A DNA stretch of 64,000 nucleotides from Ceratothoa steindachneri (taxonomy: Eukaryota > Arthropoda > Malacostraca > Isopoda > Cymothoidae), in assembly GCA_963969495.1 (NCBI GenBank), contig OZ018327.1:30573175-30637174 (forward strand). Direction: 5' to 3'. How positions within the stretch are numbered: position 1 is the stretch's first letter; each line of letters begins with the position of its first letter. The translations under genes were made by a program, and so were the position numbers. The notes below the pieces were generated by a model. That model was not told the origin of the DNA. It ran no database searches and was given only the letters and a program-made list of their open reading frames with translations. Of the stretch, positions 53,201 through 64,000 are shown piece by piece.

Positions 53201-54080
53201 GTTTTAGCCAAGGTTGGGTATGAATGAACCCTCTGTGCTGCCAGCTCTAACACGGGTGAGTAGAACCCGCAGATAGATTCCGAATAGGGGCAAAAACGAC
53301 TATACTTGTAGACCTGGAAGGGCCAGAGCAGAGGGTCCCTATTTTTAAATTGAGGCATAGGAGGTCCAGGCAGCGCCGGGCGAGTTAGGACCAAGTCCTT
53401 AAGCTCACCTAATGAAAGATGATCCGTAGCCTAAACAGCCAGGATTTCCTTCTCCACGAGATACGCACCACATTGCCCTGAAAAAGCGGGGTGCGGCTTT
53501 CAGTAATTGACACACTTGACCATACACGATAATGACTTATCGTGAACAGCCTTGGAGCAACTTACACAAACTTTGGGTAAATTCAACTTTGTGCACGTCT
53601 ACAGGAGCGATTAATATGCCGAAGCGGTGGCAGTAGTCGCACCTCCGCGGCAGTAGCACACATGCCCTCACGCTGCAGCGATACCAACCAGCACGCACAG
53701 ACTTAGGGAGCCTGTCGCGGTCGAATGTAATAAATAATGTATGGGTGGGTCTCGAGGAGCCTCCCTGTTTTATCATCACACGTTCGACTTTGACGGCTCC
53801 ATGGTTGGTCAGGTCTAAGGTGATGTCCTCGATGGAGTAGTACACGAGTTCCCTCGCATAAATTCCTTTAACGAAGCTCATGGTAGAGTTCGGCGTCATG
53901 ATCACTGGCGAGCCATTAAGTGTCCGAAAGGCACTGATCATGGCCACCTCGGAGGGATTCGAGGCATTTGCCAAAAGGGTCCCGTCCGAGAAACGGGACA
54001 CCTTGGCTGCCATCAGTGGAGCGAATAACGAGGAAGCATTTGAAGCCAGCGGACTAGAAAAAGCCAGCTAGTCTCTCAAT
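50260..54080 (-). pseudogene. I-clade LINE copy A (ORF1-endonuclease-RT-RNase H), minus strand
   Basis: The most complete copy. ORF1 (53537-54075) encodes a Gag-like protein with FSDGTLLANASN, ARELVYYSIEDITLDL and a Cys/His stretch (CDYCHRFG). The ORF2 endonuclease starts near 52800 (IFLQWNCRGLRANWEELRRL) and continues (FQAVAIQMHLDRRYTAISTY, PPLADF) to 52371. RT remnants lie at 51100-52110. RNase H at 50263-50574 shows DGTKSEEG and SPASIFTAELFAMHRSL. Frameshifts throughout. Its 5' end is cut near 54080 by a mariner-type element. Confidence 0.75.
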
Positions 54081-54089
54081 GATGAGCCC

Positions 54090-54780
54090 CGATGTAATCT
54101 AAGCTCCACTCAGCGAACCTGCGATTTTGGTCTTGGTCTGGGCCCGCCTGCCCACCCGGGAAAGCCTTGGGCTGATGAAAATCCCAGGAAGATTGTTGAA
54201 AAGCCACCGAATCCAACAAAAGGTCACTGTTTGGTGTGCATTTTTTGCTAGCGGAATCATTGGGCCGTATTTCTTCGAAAATGATGCCGAGAATTCTGTT
54301 ACGGTAACAGGCGAGCAATACCGTGCCATGATAAACAACTTTTTATGGCCTGAATTGAATTCTATGGATGTCGAAGATTTGTGGTTTCAACAGGACGGCG
54401 CCACATGCCACACAGCCAATGCAACAATGGCTTTATTGAATGAGAAGTTCCCAGGTCGCATCATCTCTTGAAACAGCGAGGTCAATTGGCCACCACGATC
54501 GTGTGACTTGAAGCCTTTAGATTTTTTCCTTTGGGGTCATCTCAAAAGTAAGGTCTATGCCAACAAGCCAACAACAATTCAACAGCCGAAGGATGAGATA
54601 ATAGGGCATATTGGTGAGTTCGAAGAGAAACTATGCAGAGACGTCATCAAAAATTTTGACCATTGAGTGGAGGTGTGCCGCCGAAGCCTTGGCGGACATT
54701 TAGGCCATAGTATTTTTCACCCATAATTGCCATGACTCAAATAACATGATCCAATAGTGAAATCAATAAATTTTCACCAA
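54090..54780 (+). pseudogene. mariner/IS630-type transposase, C-terminal remnant
   Basis: The plus strand encodes KVTVWCAFFASGIIGPYFFE, WFQQDGATCHTA, FPGRIIS, then after a stop WPPRSCDLKPLDFFLWGHLK and KVYANKPTTIQQ. These are the second and third catalytic segments of an IS630-Tc1-mariner transposase (Asp in QQDGA, Asp in PLDFF). Stops at about 54471 and 54664 and loss of the N-terminus make it inactive. It abuts the truncated LINE copy A. Confidence 0.8.
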
Positions 54781-54829
54781 TAACACTGTTTTATTTACTG
54801 ATAACTTCGATCTGTCTTAATGGAACACC

Positions 54830-55245
54830 CTTTATATATAAAGTCATAATATAAATTTTAACTAAAAAAATTAAATTCTTCAAAAAAATTTAAACATTCA
54901 ATTTATGTAGGAGAAAACATAAAAATTAAATTATTAAAAATTCAAAATGGGTTAATAACATAAACTATAAATAAATCAACAGAGAGAAAATATAAAATCA
55001 TGGAATAATATATTAATTTTTGTCGTAAGAGGTTTCAATTCTTCTGAAAATTTAAACATTCTATTCTCATAAAAGAAGACATGTAAGAAATAGTCTATTA
55101 AAGATTCAACAAAGGATAAAAAAGAAATAAGCTATAAATGGATCAACAAGAGGTACAAAACAGAGAGTATAAAATTGTGGGACAATATATTAAATTTTGT
55201 CTAAAAGATTTTGGTCCTTCTGAAAATTGAAACATTCTATTATCC
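54830..55245. repeat. degenerate AT-rich tandem repeat, three units
   Basis: The motif TCTTCTGAAAATTTAAACATTC and its neighbours recur near 54876, 55031 and 55213. ACATAAACTATAAATAAATC-type segments recur near 54958 and 55122. The period is about 155-185 bp. Confidence 0.6.
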
Positions 55246-55564
55246 TCGTCTTCGGTAGAAGAGAGTTGTAGGGTCACCTGAGAAAGCATGGGGGGGTGGA
55301 AGGACCTTTTCAGAGGTGGAGCTGCTCGAGAGTAGCTCCAAAAAATGACAAAAAGAAACGCCCTTTGAGCATGGAGATCGTGATAGGAAAGCCCCCTTCC
55401 CCACACACACAGGTCAAAGCGATGTCTCGTGTTACCTCGTCCTCCCCAACACCTAGGGAGGGCAAGGCCACACTCAGAAGTGGATCCTCATGCACAGTCC
55501 CACTCTTACCTTCTATTGTCACCATATTTGTAAGAAAAAGACACATGGAAAGCACATATTATGA

Positions 55565-55915
55565 CCTCCCAATGAATAAGGAGGTTAAGAGAAAAGTTTC
55601 CGTAGGATAAAAAAATTCCAGATCATTTACACATAATCGGCCCACAGGTTCGAGTGTTGATGGGCTTTGCCAACCAAATTGTCCTCAAGCTTTAACCATA
55701 AACGATGGTGTCAGGGTAGTTAGTAATCTTATATGTGTACTGGAAGAAGGTGAGTGGAGTTGACAACCCAACACACTGCCCACCTAATACTTGCCCTAGC
55801 CCACGGGCTTTCAGCCCCGCAGCAGGTAGGGACCACCCGGTATCCACCGCCACTCGACTAAGGCTCATAAGAGGACGAAAGTGCGCGGGGCAACCAAAAA
55901 CCTCTGTGGATACAA
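55565..55915. repeat. duplicate of the LINE-associated block at 48003-48385
   Basis: Shares AGGTGAG.GAGTTGAC, GGGCTTTC.GCCC.GCAGCAGG, TAGGGACC and CACTCGACTAAGG in the same order and orientation. It is probably the 5' end of another I-clade LINE copy on the minus strand. Confidence 0.55.
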
Positions 55916-56142
55916 GGGCAAGTTTGGAACGGGGTAGGAGGATACATAATAAAGAGAAGTAGAGAGAGGCAGGTCCACTAACGAGTAGGGTAGGGGATCA
56001 CCTATTATTATCATACCCTGGTGCCAGGTGACCCCAGGATGGCATGCAGTCCACAAGGCACCATGGTTACCAGACCGAACTCTGTCCAGGTGGAAATAGT
56101 CCTCCTGGTACACAGTGCAGATAGAAAATGTTGCGGGGATAG

Positions 56143-56365
56143 CTGTAATAATAATAATACCACAAAATGATATTAATAATGCACAATAATACACCATAAT
56201 AATTATGCAGTAACAATAATAATACAATAATTTTAATATGTAATAATAAATAATGATAAATACTACTAATACATGATATTACTAAATAATAAATACTACT
56301 AAATTAGTAATAAATAATAAGAATGATAATAACAATAATATTAATGCTAATAATACTAATAAAAA
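56143..56365. repeat. degenerate (TAA)n-type microsatellite region
   Basis: More than 200 bp made almost entirely of AATAAT, TACTAA and related trinucleotides with interruptions. Confidence 0.85.
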
Positions 56366-56658
56366 GGTAAAACAGTGCTGAGTGTGTATGTGTGTGGGGG
56401 GAAGGGGTGCACCAAAGCTTTGCCAGGCCCTATCAGAGAGTTCAAGTCAACCGAGTGACAGGGCTTCCCTAATTTGTACTCAGGCCAGGGAGGGGGGGGG
56501 GGGAGCTGCTCCAGGTACCAAGTGTAACAGACTAACTACACATTGTACCTCCCCACACGCTATTGGGGAGGCGAACATACCTCCCCTCCCCCCAATGCAC
56601 TGAACCCCAGAACACAAAGGGGTTACAGCTCCCCCTTGCCTGAAAACAACTAGAATCA

Positions 56659-58780
<2,122 letters not shown>

Positions 58781-58789
58781 ACAGATCTG

Positions 58790-59480
58790 ATATATGAGGG
58801 CGATCATAAAGTAATTACCTAAATCTTTCCATAGAGGAGACAAAAGAAATTCCAGTAAGTTTATTTAATGTAGTTATCATTGCTGTAATCATCATCAATA
58901 ATCTGTCCAAAGAGAAGGCAAATTATTTGTTTTTTTAAAAAAATGGGCATTTATCTGGGGAAAATCTATTTGAGATACCATTTGCAATGTCATCTTAATT
59001 TCTAAATGTTCAGCCACTTATAAAATGTTCTAGTAATTAAAATAAGTAATAGTATGTGAGGTGGGTAGGCTGTGGAAGAATATCCCATCTTGACAATCTT
59101 ATCTTTTCCTGGTTTTGTCGAGTGAACCTTGCATTGTCATGCTGGAGACACCTTTTCTACATACCAAAGACGGCCACTGTTGATGTAATGCTACATGATA
59201 TTGCTGGAAATAAATGCCTGTAGTAATGTTTGAACGAGAGAATATGAGGATCTGATTCAATCGTTTCTTTCAAAAGATCATCATTCAACAATATGGTTTG
59301 TCTTCAAGAATGAGATCCTATTAGAGAGGTCAAAATCGATGTTTGATGTTTTTTTAACTGCAAGTGACATTTACAAGCCTTCAGTCTATGAGGATACACT
59401 CTACAATTCCTTTTCATTGCCTGTGTAGCAGTACCAGCCCTTGAAACATAGGCGATGACAAATATGTTGCTTTTAAAAAA
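58790..59480 (-). pseudogene. decayed mariner-type transposase, minus strand
   Basis: The minus strand encodes HDNARFTRQNQEKIRLSRWD and then ILPQPTHLTYYYLF, matching the mariner pattern HDNARPH...W-(E/D)-(V/I)-L-x-H-P-P-Y-S-P-D-L-x-x-x-D-Y-x-L-F with decay. Upstream, a weak N-terminal domain similarity ('LLKETIESDPH') is present. Many stops. It lies in the hydratase intron between exons A and B. Confidence 0.55.
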
Positions 59481-59489
59481 AATTATCTT

Positions 59490-60150
59490 CCATGGCAAGA
59501 TGACTTTAAATAAGCACAACACACTGCTTGATATAAGATAATAAACTAGTTGGTTGTCTTATAATCCATAGCAGTCAAATAGGTAATTAATTTCCAAGCA
59601 CATTAATATATAGGGAAGGGTGTCTGGGGCCTTTTGCAGTTTAGAGAAACTACATTCTGCTGAGGTGTAGTGCTTTGTAGTGTGTTAGACTGTGTAGATC
59701 CTATATCAGCTGCCCAAACCATATTGACACTGGCTAGTGTGGTATGGATGTAGTTAGTCCTTGTAGATAGTTGATGAATTTGTTAGATTGCTACAATTGA
59801 GTGAATGGAGGTGCTCAGAGTCTATATTGCTGGTTTGTGTCATCATAATTCTGGTCTTGTGTCCAGGATGACACTGAGAACTGTTGGCATTTTGATGAAG
59901 AGGAGTAAGGTGGGTGGCTGATGTGATGTGGAAGGGATCATTATAGTCCATATAGTAGACTAAGAAGTGACAAAATATGTTGAATGGGAGACTTTCACCA
60001 GGCTCAGTAACAGCCAGAGTTCAATTTTATTTACCTTCTACAACCTCACCTGTCAGAAAGAGCACAGCTGCTGAATTCACACATGAAAGCCTCTTTCCAG
60101 CTCAACATGATGTAACCTAGAAGCATTCGAGATGAGATGCTGCCAGGGCT
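59490..60150. other. intron sequence, no gene recognised
   Basis: Nothing recognisable on either strand. Confidence 0.5.
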
Positions 60151-62120
60151 GTAGAAGTTTTGGGAGCAGTCTTAGCAACAAACATTCAAGGGTGGTATTC
60201 TCCAGGGTGGCAATTAGGGCAGAACCATCAGTGTCACAGCCCTGAGAATTACAGTGAACCCTTAGAGATTCCTTACCCTAAATGCAAAGGCCTTAGGGTA
60301 TGATTGACATCTCTCTTCTGCATAGACTTTGTCGAGATCAGCCAAAGATGAAATGAGAGCTGTTGATGACTGGAGTAGAAATCAAGCTTGCAAGTACAAG
60401 TGCATCATGCAGTGTGCATGTTGACACTCCAGTGGCATCTCACACACATCAACAAGGAGACACTTGAATCCGTAATCTAGCTTAGATGAACAAAGGAACA
60501 GTAAAAAAGAGTATGAAAGTAGCCCCATCAGCACCCTGAGTGTTGAATGTGCTGAACACCACAACAAAAAATGTCCATGGTGCAAGTACAGAAGAGAGTA
60601 AAGGCTGTGAATGTGTGCTGCTCAGGTGAAGCATTGGTAAAAAACAAGACAAAATAAATGGCGAGACTCCGCAACAACCATGCAAGCACCATTTATGAAC
60701 AGGTCTGGGTTAGGGTGAAGCTGTGGATGGTGGTAGAAGTGCACTGCCTTAGTCATGGCCAAAGAAAACTAACCCTGTGCACTTCAACATAGCAAGAGAT
60801 GCATTTCAAGGCCTTTCACTCATCCTGCCTAAAAATGTTTGGCTGGTGGGTCAACTTTAGGATTGAGGTTCCATCATCCTTAGAAGGGTCATAACATTAT
60901 GCAGTGCCACATCCGGCCTCAGGCAGGGGGAAGGGAGCTGAACCTCACTTGTTGCTACCCTCCTTTAAGTGGGTAGACTTTAGAAGCCCCTGGGCTGGAT
61001 TCAACACCACCTTCCCAAGGTTTAGACTGCTGTGAACCTTTGCTTTCCACAAAACTGTCATGTAGGGAAGGAGAGGGAGCCCTGGTTTTAGCCAAGGTGG
61101 GACTCGAGCCCATAGTGGCACCAGTTCTAGGGAGGTAGAACCAACAGAAAGGTTCCTAAATGGCATTAGATGTACCATGCTCATAGGCTTGGAGGGTCAA
61201 GGAGCAAAGGGTGCTTTCTTAAACCTGGAAGCAGAAGAGGTACCTGTTTGCACAGAGCACAACTGCATCATATCCATACCCTCCTGGAAAGAAACCTGGT
61301 CCACAGTTTGAATGGTCAGGACCTCTTTTCCCAACAAATACGAGGCACATTAATTCAAAGAAACAGAGTCTGTCTCACCACAATTCACACACTTGGCTTC
61401 ACATGATAGTTATCAAGCAGTGTTAGAACGGCATAGATCTGAGGATAACCTGACTATGCACATCTACAGGTTCTATAAGTATGACCATAGTAGTAGCAGT
61501 GATAGTGCACCAGCACTAATGGCATGGATGCCTTCATGCAGTAGCTGTACTAGCCACCTGCACCAATTTAGCAAGTTGTTCAGATCAAAAGTGAGGAGTA
61601 ACACCAGGCAGGGTCTAGATACCCCACTGCTTCGCTAACAATGGCTGCTCTTTGGCCAGCCAGCTCTTCTGTGATATTCTTGTAGTTTACTAGTTCCTGA
61701 TATACACTACCCCTTTTACAAAATTCATGGTAGAGTATGGTGTATCCCACATGGGTGTTCGAGTGTCTGAAGAGCAATCAGTTTGACACTGCCAGGTTAG
61801 CCACATTAAACAAAAGGATTCCACTCAGAAAATGCATCATCCTTGGCTTCCTACAAAAAAAAAAGACATTAGGGCCTAATGTTGATGGGACTTTTTCCCT
61901 CCAGACGAACCTTGTCCCATCAGTCATGTGAACAATTAAGAACTGCTTGAAGCTGACAGCATCGAAGAACCCAGGCAGTCTATCAAGAGCCCTAAAGGTC
62001 CCTGAAGCTCTGCTCCCCCTGCTGTTGTTTATTACTGCACAAGATGAGAGTTGGACCACATTTCTGCCACCATTATTTACTAAGACAATGTGAAAGACAA
62101 TCAGGGATCTATAAACCAAT
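60150..62120 (-). pseudogene. I-clade LINE copy C, highly diverged and internally deleted, minus strand
   Basis: The ORF1-like part (61400-62120) encodes SFKQFLIVHMTDG and MMHFLSGILLFNVANLAVSN, parallel to ORF1 of copy A. The segment 61140-61480 follows 53220-53600 in order (for example GTAGAACC.ACAGA, ACCTGGAAG, CAGGA.TTC, CACACTTG, TGCACATCTACAGG). 60170-60870 follows 45590-46130 of copy B (ACAAACATTCAA.GGTGGTA, CCAGGGTGGC, GGGCAGAACCA, AAAGGCCTTAGG). Endonuclease and most of the RT are absent. Confidence 0.55.
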
Positions 62121-62329
62121 TTGTTTCTAAATGAAATTCAAAGAAAATGCATGGATGGTGCATATCCTGAGTAGTGTACTAGGGACTAAGAAGGTGCGTA
62201 ATTGCATAACTCTCCAGAACCTGCACAATTCTACAAAAGTAGGTATTCTGAGAGGACCATTTTTTAAGGAAACAAAGTACCAAGAGAGAGAGAGAGACCA
62301 AGGAATGTAAAGAACTTTGAGACACTCAC

Positions 62330-62475
62330 CATAGGTCCCATATCAGGATCAAGTTTCGAAGTAAAATCTGATGTCACTGAGATCTCTTCCAAGTCATACC
62401 CAGCGCAGAAGTTCCCCCCAACACCATACAAAACAGCAGCCCTTGAATTATCATCTTCATCAAAATCCTTGAAAG
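62330..62475 (-). CDS. enoyl-CoA hydratase gene, exon A (5'-most exon visible)
   Basis: 146 bp between acceptor TTAATTTTCAG and donor GTGAGT. The first two bases complete a codon from an upstream exon outside the window, and the exon ends in phase 0. It encodes AFKDFDEDDNSRAAVLYGVG then GNFCAGYDLEEI and MGPM. 'VLYGVGGNFCAGYDL' is the first half of the crotonase oxyanion hole and CoA-binding loop. Together the five exons give about 239 residues, lacking only roughly the first 40 residues of a typical enzyme of this family. Confidence 0.87.
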
Positions 62476-62634
62476 CTGAAAATTAAGAGGTTTATTCACT
62501 AAATTTCAAAGAAGTGAAAGGATAATATTGTGAATGAAACCATTTGTATTGCATCAAATGATTGGTACAGAAAAGGAAAGATTATGCTAGCATGAGGAAA
62601 CTAATAATACCCTCCCATATAGACTAAATATAAA

Positions 62635-63067
62635 CCAAACCCTCTGAGCAATCCTTGACAGGACATTACAGACCAAACCCTCTGAGCAATCCAGGACAGG
62701 ACAGATTACAGACCAAACCCTCTGAGCAATCCAGGACAGGACAGATTACAGACCAAACCCTCTGAGCAATCCAGGACAGGACAGATTACAGACCAAACCC
62801 TCTGAGCAATCTAGGACAGGACAGATTACAGACCAAACTTGCTGAGCAATCCAGGACAGGACAGATTACAACCAAACCATCTAAATAATCCTTGACAGGA
62901 CAGATTACAGCCAAACACTCTGAGCAATCCAAGACAGGACAGATTACAGCCAAACACTCTGAGCAATCCAGGACAGGACAGATTACAGACCGAACCATCT
63001 AAACAATCCTTGACAGGACAGATTACAGCCAAACACTCTGAGCAATCCAGGACAGGACAGATTACAC
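62635..63067. repeat. 40-bp minisatellite, 11 units
   Basis: Head-to-tail units of 38-40 bp built on CTCTGAGCAATCCAGGACAG followed by GACAGATTACAGACCAAAC. The second and tenth units of the variable half carry CATCTAAA.AATCCTTGACAGG, hinting at a higher-order pattern. Confidence 0.95.
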
Positions 63068-63069
63068 TT

Positions 63070-63690
63070 TCATCTCTCTTTGTATCCTGCCCACCCAACT
63101 ACAAGCCAACAATGGATCAACTGCCAACACAGCAAGACAACCTCATTGTGGGTAATCAATACAAACACTGACACCTAAGAGCCCAAACTATTACAGGACA
63201 CCTAAACTACACCTAACATCCAGACATCACATGTTCACTAAAATAACCTAGCAATATTAAACCCACTAAACTCTAAACACCGCCAATCATCATACAAATT
63301 ACCCTAGAGAAGCCCATACTTCCAACCTCACACACCTGCACCAACTATAAATGAGTGGACTAGAACCATTTCTCCAGCCATATCAAACAAAAACTCCAAG
63401 ACTACTCAGTCACCCAGTTCAGTGACATTAACCCACATTTTCTCTACTGCAAACCAGAGAGAGTATGTGAGATGATCTACTAAAACAACCACATACCCCA
63501 AAAGAAAGCAGACATTAAAAACATAACACACAACACTCAAACAGTGATTCAGGAACAATGAAAATAACACTGGCAAACTTCCAAGACACTCTAAACCACA
63601 AAGAAATTCTGGAAAACCATCAGTAGGTTAATTCTAACAAGAACAAGACATACCATGAAGCCATCTACTTGAATGCAAGGTGTCAATTTC
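63070..63690. other. no gene recognised
   Basis: A/C-rich on the plus strand. No coding motif, and no upstream hydratase exon was found here. Confidence 0.45.
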
Positions 63691-63699
63691 ATAAAATAA

Positions 63700-63897
63700 T
63701 AATAGGTATTTATAATGCCCCCTTCAGGGCTGTTAGCCCTCCCAGAGCGCAGGTTGTGTAGCGAGTGTAGAGAAAGTTTACAGGGGAGAGAAGGCAATTC
63801 TGAAGAGATGAGTCTTCAGGAGACGTTTAAAAGTAGTGGGGGAGGGAAAGGATTGGACTTCAGCAGGAAGAGCATTCCAGTCTACAAAACTAGATAA
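63700..63897 (-). pseudogene. LINE ORF2 C-terminal fragment, minus strand
   Basis: The minus strand encodes WNALPAEVQSFPSPTTFKRL LKTHLFRIAFSPL (written with a break) and then a stop. This is the typical last ~35 residues of ORF2 in several non-LTR families ('WN.LP..V......F...LK..LF'). The clade is not determined. Confidence 0.6.
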
Positions 63898-64000
63898 AAA
63901 TTAGCAACAAAACACTTGATCACTCACACACAGCCACAAACAAAAACATACAATTGACCATGACTTATCCACAAAAATCACCATAGTAATGCTATCTGAT

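Noticed and set aside
62635..63098. Cys-rich minus-strand open frames (VICPVLDCSE-type repeats)
   Set aside because: They are translations of the 40-bp minisatellite, lack a stable frame where unit length varies, and match nothing.

Overview
The window is eukaryotic, intron-containing and dominated by transposable elements. It is most likely an arthropod, and a crustacean is my best guess. That guess rests on the mix of I-clade, CR1-like and other non-LTR retrotransposons, mariner/IS630-type and hAT-type DNA elements, Ty3/Gypsy LTR elements and arthropod-style interspersed repeats, plus host exons with short GC-rich coding blocks separated by kilobases of repeats. Species assignment is inference only.

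Two host genes are visible, both on the minus strand and both partial. Two exons of COX18, a mitochondrial Oxa1/YidC-family insertase for cytochrome oxidase assembly, lie at 2316-3033; its 3' exons are beyond the left edge. Five phase-compatible exons of an enoyl-CoA hydratase (crotonase family) gene lie at 62330-62475, 56660-56799, 49196-49350, 48607-48761 and 43375-43497 (ending in a stop). They spread over 19 kb because their introns are packed with repeats. Its N-terminal exons are beyond the right edge.

The most notable system is a Ty3/Gypsy-like LTR retrotransposon present in two near-complete copies and one solo LTR. Copy 1 (4832-13791) looks freshly inserted: its 865-bp LTRs appear identical, it has a 4-bp target duplication GCAC, a tRNA-Lys-like primer site, a polypurine tract and two intact ORFs. 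Gag has a coiled coil, a capsid-like region and five evenly spaced CCHC knuckles. Pol follows a textbook -1 frameshift signal (GGGAAAC, 9-nt spacer, 9-bp hairpin). Pol has an unusual layout: retropepsin 1, RT, RNase H, an OTU-like domain with Ser in place of the nucleophilic Cys, a second retropepsin, a DD35E integrase with GPY/F module, and a C-terminal tail with three DFSGF motifs exactly 22 residues apart. Copy 2 (23618-32550) is nearly identical internally. It has two frameshifting deletions in pol, a more divergent LTR type, and a 3' LTR cut short by another repeat. A diverged solo LTR (16766-17552) sits inside a CR1-like LINE.

Layout: 1-560 LINE RNase H fragment; 2316-3033 COX18; 3180-4570 decayed gypsy gag-protease; 4571-4831 plus 13792-13850 an old antisense relative of the big element, split by copy 1; 13800-14600 hAT/BED-like remnant; 15.3-23.5 kb nested CR1-like LINE fragments on both strands, a solo LTR and a hairpin-rich 79-bp tandem repeat; 23.6-32.5 kb copy 2; 32.5-37.4 kb a decayed LINE carrying an inserted mini-LINE, then a MITE; 38-43.3 kb LINE and gypsy fragments; 43.4-62.5 kb the enoyl-CoA hydratase gene with I-clade LINE copies, a hAT MITE and two mariner-type remnants in its introns; 62.6-63.1 kb a 40-bp minisatellite; 63.7-63.9 kb a LINE C-terminus.
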